This document shows positions 6,983 through 7,598 of a DNA stretch of 7,598 nucleotides, in pieces. This DNA comes from an uncultured Desulfovibrio sp. (GTDB lineage: Bacteria > Desulfobacterota > Desulfovibrionia > Desulfovibrionales > Desulfovibrionaceae), in the NCBI GenBank assembly GCA_900555975.1, contig USNI01000045.1, forward strand, positions 1 through 7,598. The letters run 5' to 3'. The notes beneath the pieces are model-generated. The model did not search any database. It worked only from the letters and a program-made list of their open reading frames with translations, and was not told the DNA's origin. The first letter of the stretch is position 1. Each line of letters opens with the position of its first letter. Position numbers and translations under genes: made by a program.

Positions 6983-7598
6983 GACAGCCCTCCCGCGTCT
7001 TCCCGGAGCGAGCGGTTTTCCAGCGTCAGAATGCGGTCGGCGTGTCTGGCGTCCTCGTCGGTATTGTGACTGATCCACAGTACGGCGGCGCCCCTGTCCC
7101 GCGCCTTCAGCATGAGATCCATCAGCATGCGCCGGGAGGAGACGTCGAGTCCCGTAGCCGGCTCGTCCAGCAGAATGAGCGACGGTTCCGCAAGAAGCAG
7201 TCTCGCCAGATTCAGGCGCTGTGCCATGCCGCGGGAAAAGATGCCCGCCCGTTCATGAGCGTGCCGCGAAAGTCCCACGGTCTCAAGGGCTTTTTTCGTC
7301 CGTTCGGCAGGATGATCCAGTCCTGCGGCTCTTGCCCAGAACATCAGATTTTCTTCGGCATCCAGTCCGGGATAGAGAAAGGTGGCGTGGGCCATGTACC
7401 CCAGCCTGTCGTCGGAAACGCGGCGTGTCACGGTGCCTGCGTCGGGCCTGGTGAGTCCGGCCATGACGCGCATGAGCGTGGACTTGCCGGCGCCGTTTGC
7501 GCCGGCAAGAAGCGAAAGCGTTCCCGGCATGAGCGCGACGTCGATGCGGCGGAACAGCAGCCTGGGACCGAAGGCCTTGGCCACGCCCCGAAGTTCCA
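6976..7598 (-). CDS. ccmA: Heme exporter ATP-binding protein CcmA (5' end cut by window edge)
   Basis: CcmA is the cytoplasmic ATPase of the CcmABCD complex; its ATP hydrolysis drives release of heme-loaded CcmE from CcmC. Counting from the first full codon in the window, 206 residues are visible. They include Walker A GANGAGKST (32-40), the ABC signature in an altered form FSRGMAQR (120-127), Walker B LILLDEPATGLD (140-151) and the switch histidine in WISHNTDE (His177). The GTG at 7584-7582 is probably an internal valine, because the frame continues ELRGVAKAFGPRLLF up to the edge, as family N termini do. Since the family length is about 205-210, only one or a few residues should be missing; the codon cut by the edge ends in TG and could be the start itself. 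The usual Q-loop glutamine is not seen: the segment reads GYMAHATFLYPGL. The gene overlaps ccmB by 7 bases. Confidence 0.96.
   Translation of the reverse strand, partial: ELRGVAKAFGPRLLFRRIDVALMPGTLSLLAGANGAGKSTLMRVMAGLTRPDAGTVTRRVSDDRLGYMAHATFLYPGLDAEENLMFWARAAGLDHPAERTKKALETVGLSRHAHERAGIFSRGMAQRLNLARLLLAEPSLILLDEPATGLDVSSRRMLMDLMLKARDRGAAVLWISHNTDEDARHADRILTLENRSLREDAGGLSC

Noticed and set aside
5565..7069. Plus-strand frames of about 250 and 262 codons opposite ccmC and ccmB
   Set aside because: The minus-strand proteins have family motifs and membrane helices. The opposite frames are very rich in His, Gly, Lys and Glu and look like antisense translations of hydrophobic segments.
1..7598. 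CRISPR arrays, insertion sequences, tRNA or rRNA genes, phage or defence modules
   Set aside because: I saw no regularly spaced repeats, no transposase motifs, no cloverleaf or ribosomal RNA sequence, and no defence-type domain. The window reads as core genome.

Overview
All recognisable genes lie on the minus strand, so transcription runs from right to left. The base composition is GC-rich, and the coding frames contain few codons whose reverse complements are stops, which is why long empty frames open opposite every gene. The gene set suggests a Desulfovibrionaceae-type anaerobe of the Desulfovibrio/Bilophila kind. It combines system I cytochrome c maturation genes in the order ccmA-B-C-D, a short TPR protein and an endonuclease-type MutL. 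This taxonomic placement is inference from gene content and general similarity, not from a search.

The right half (7598 to 3445) is one tightly packed unit: ccmA (cut at its 5' end by the window edge), ccmB, ccmC, ccmD (only 44 codons), a membrane-anchored TPR protein, and mnmE. The stop/start junctions overlap by 7, 1, 8 and 4 bases. The only gap is 29 bases, before ccmD. This implies a single translationally coupled transcript. The ccm products form the CcmABCD heme-handling complex that loads heme for c-type cytochrome assembly. MnmE, a tRNA wobble-uridine modification GTPase, is the last gene. A strong intrinsic terminator (3305-3334, minus) lies 110 bases past the mnmE stop and closes the unit.

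The left half holds two nucleic-acid maintenance genes, also on the minus strand but transcribed separately. The first encodes a compact DEDDy 3'-5' exonuclease (3239-2568). The second, mutL (2359-311), encodes a mismatch repair ATPase with the intact metal-binding endonuclease motif. mutL is preceded by a plausible sigma70-type promoter at 2437-2410. No good terminator was seen after the exonuclease.

The leftmost 310 bases contain no gene I can identify. They hold an AT-rich palindrome, two other inverted repeats, and plus-strand frames with mildly coding-like composition, one of which may be the tail of a gene entering from the left. Overall this is mostly ordinary core-genome content. The most notable points are the joining of mnmE to the heme-export operon, the unannotated ccmD, and the start-site correction forced by the terminator. 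I found no clear evidence of a new biological system.
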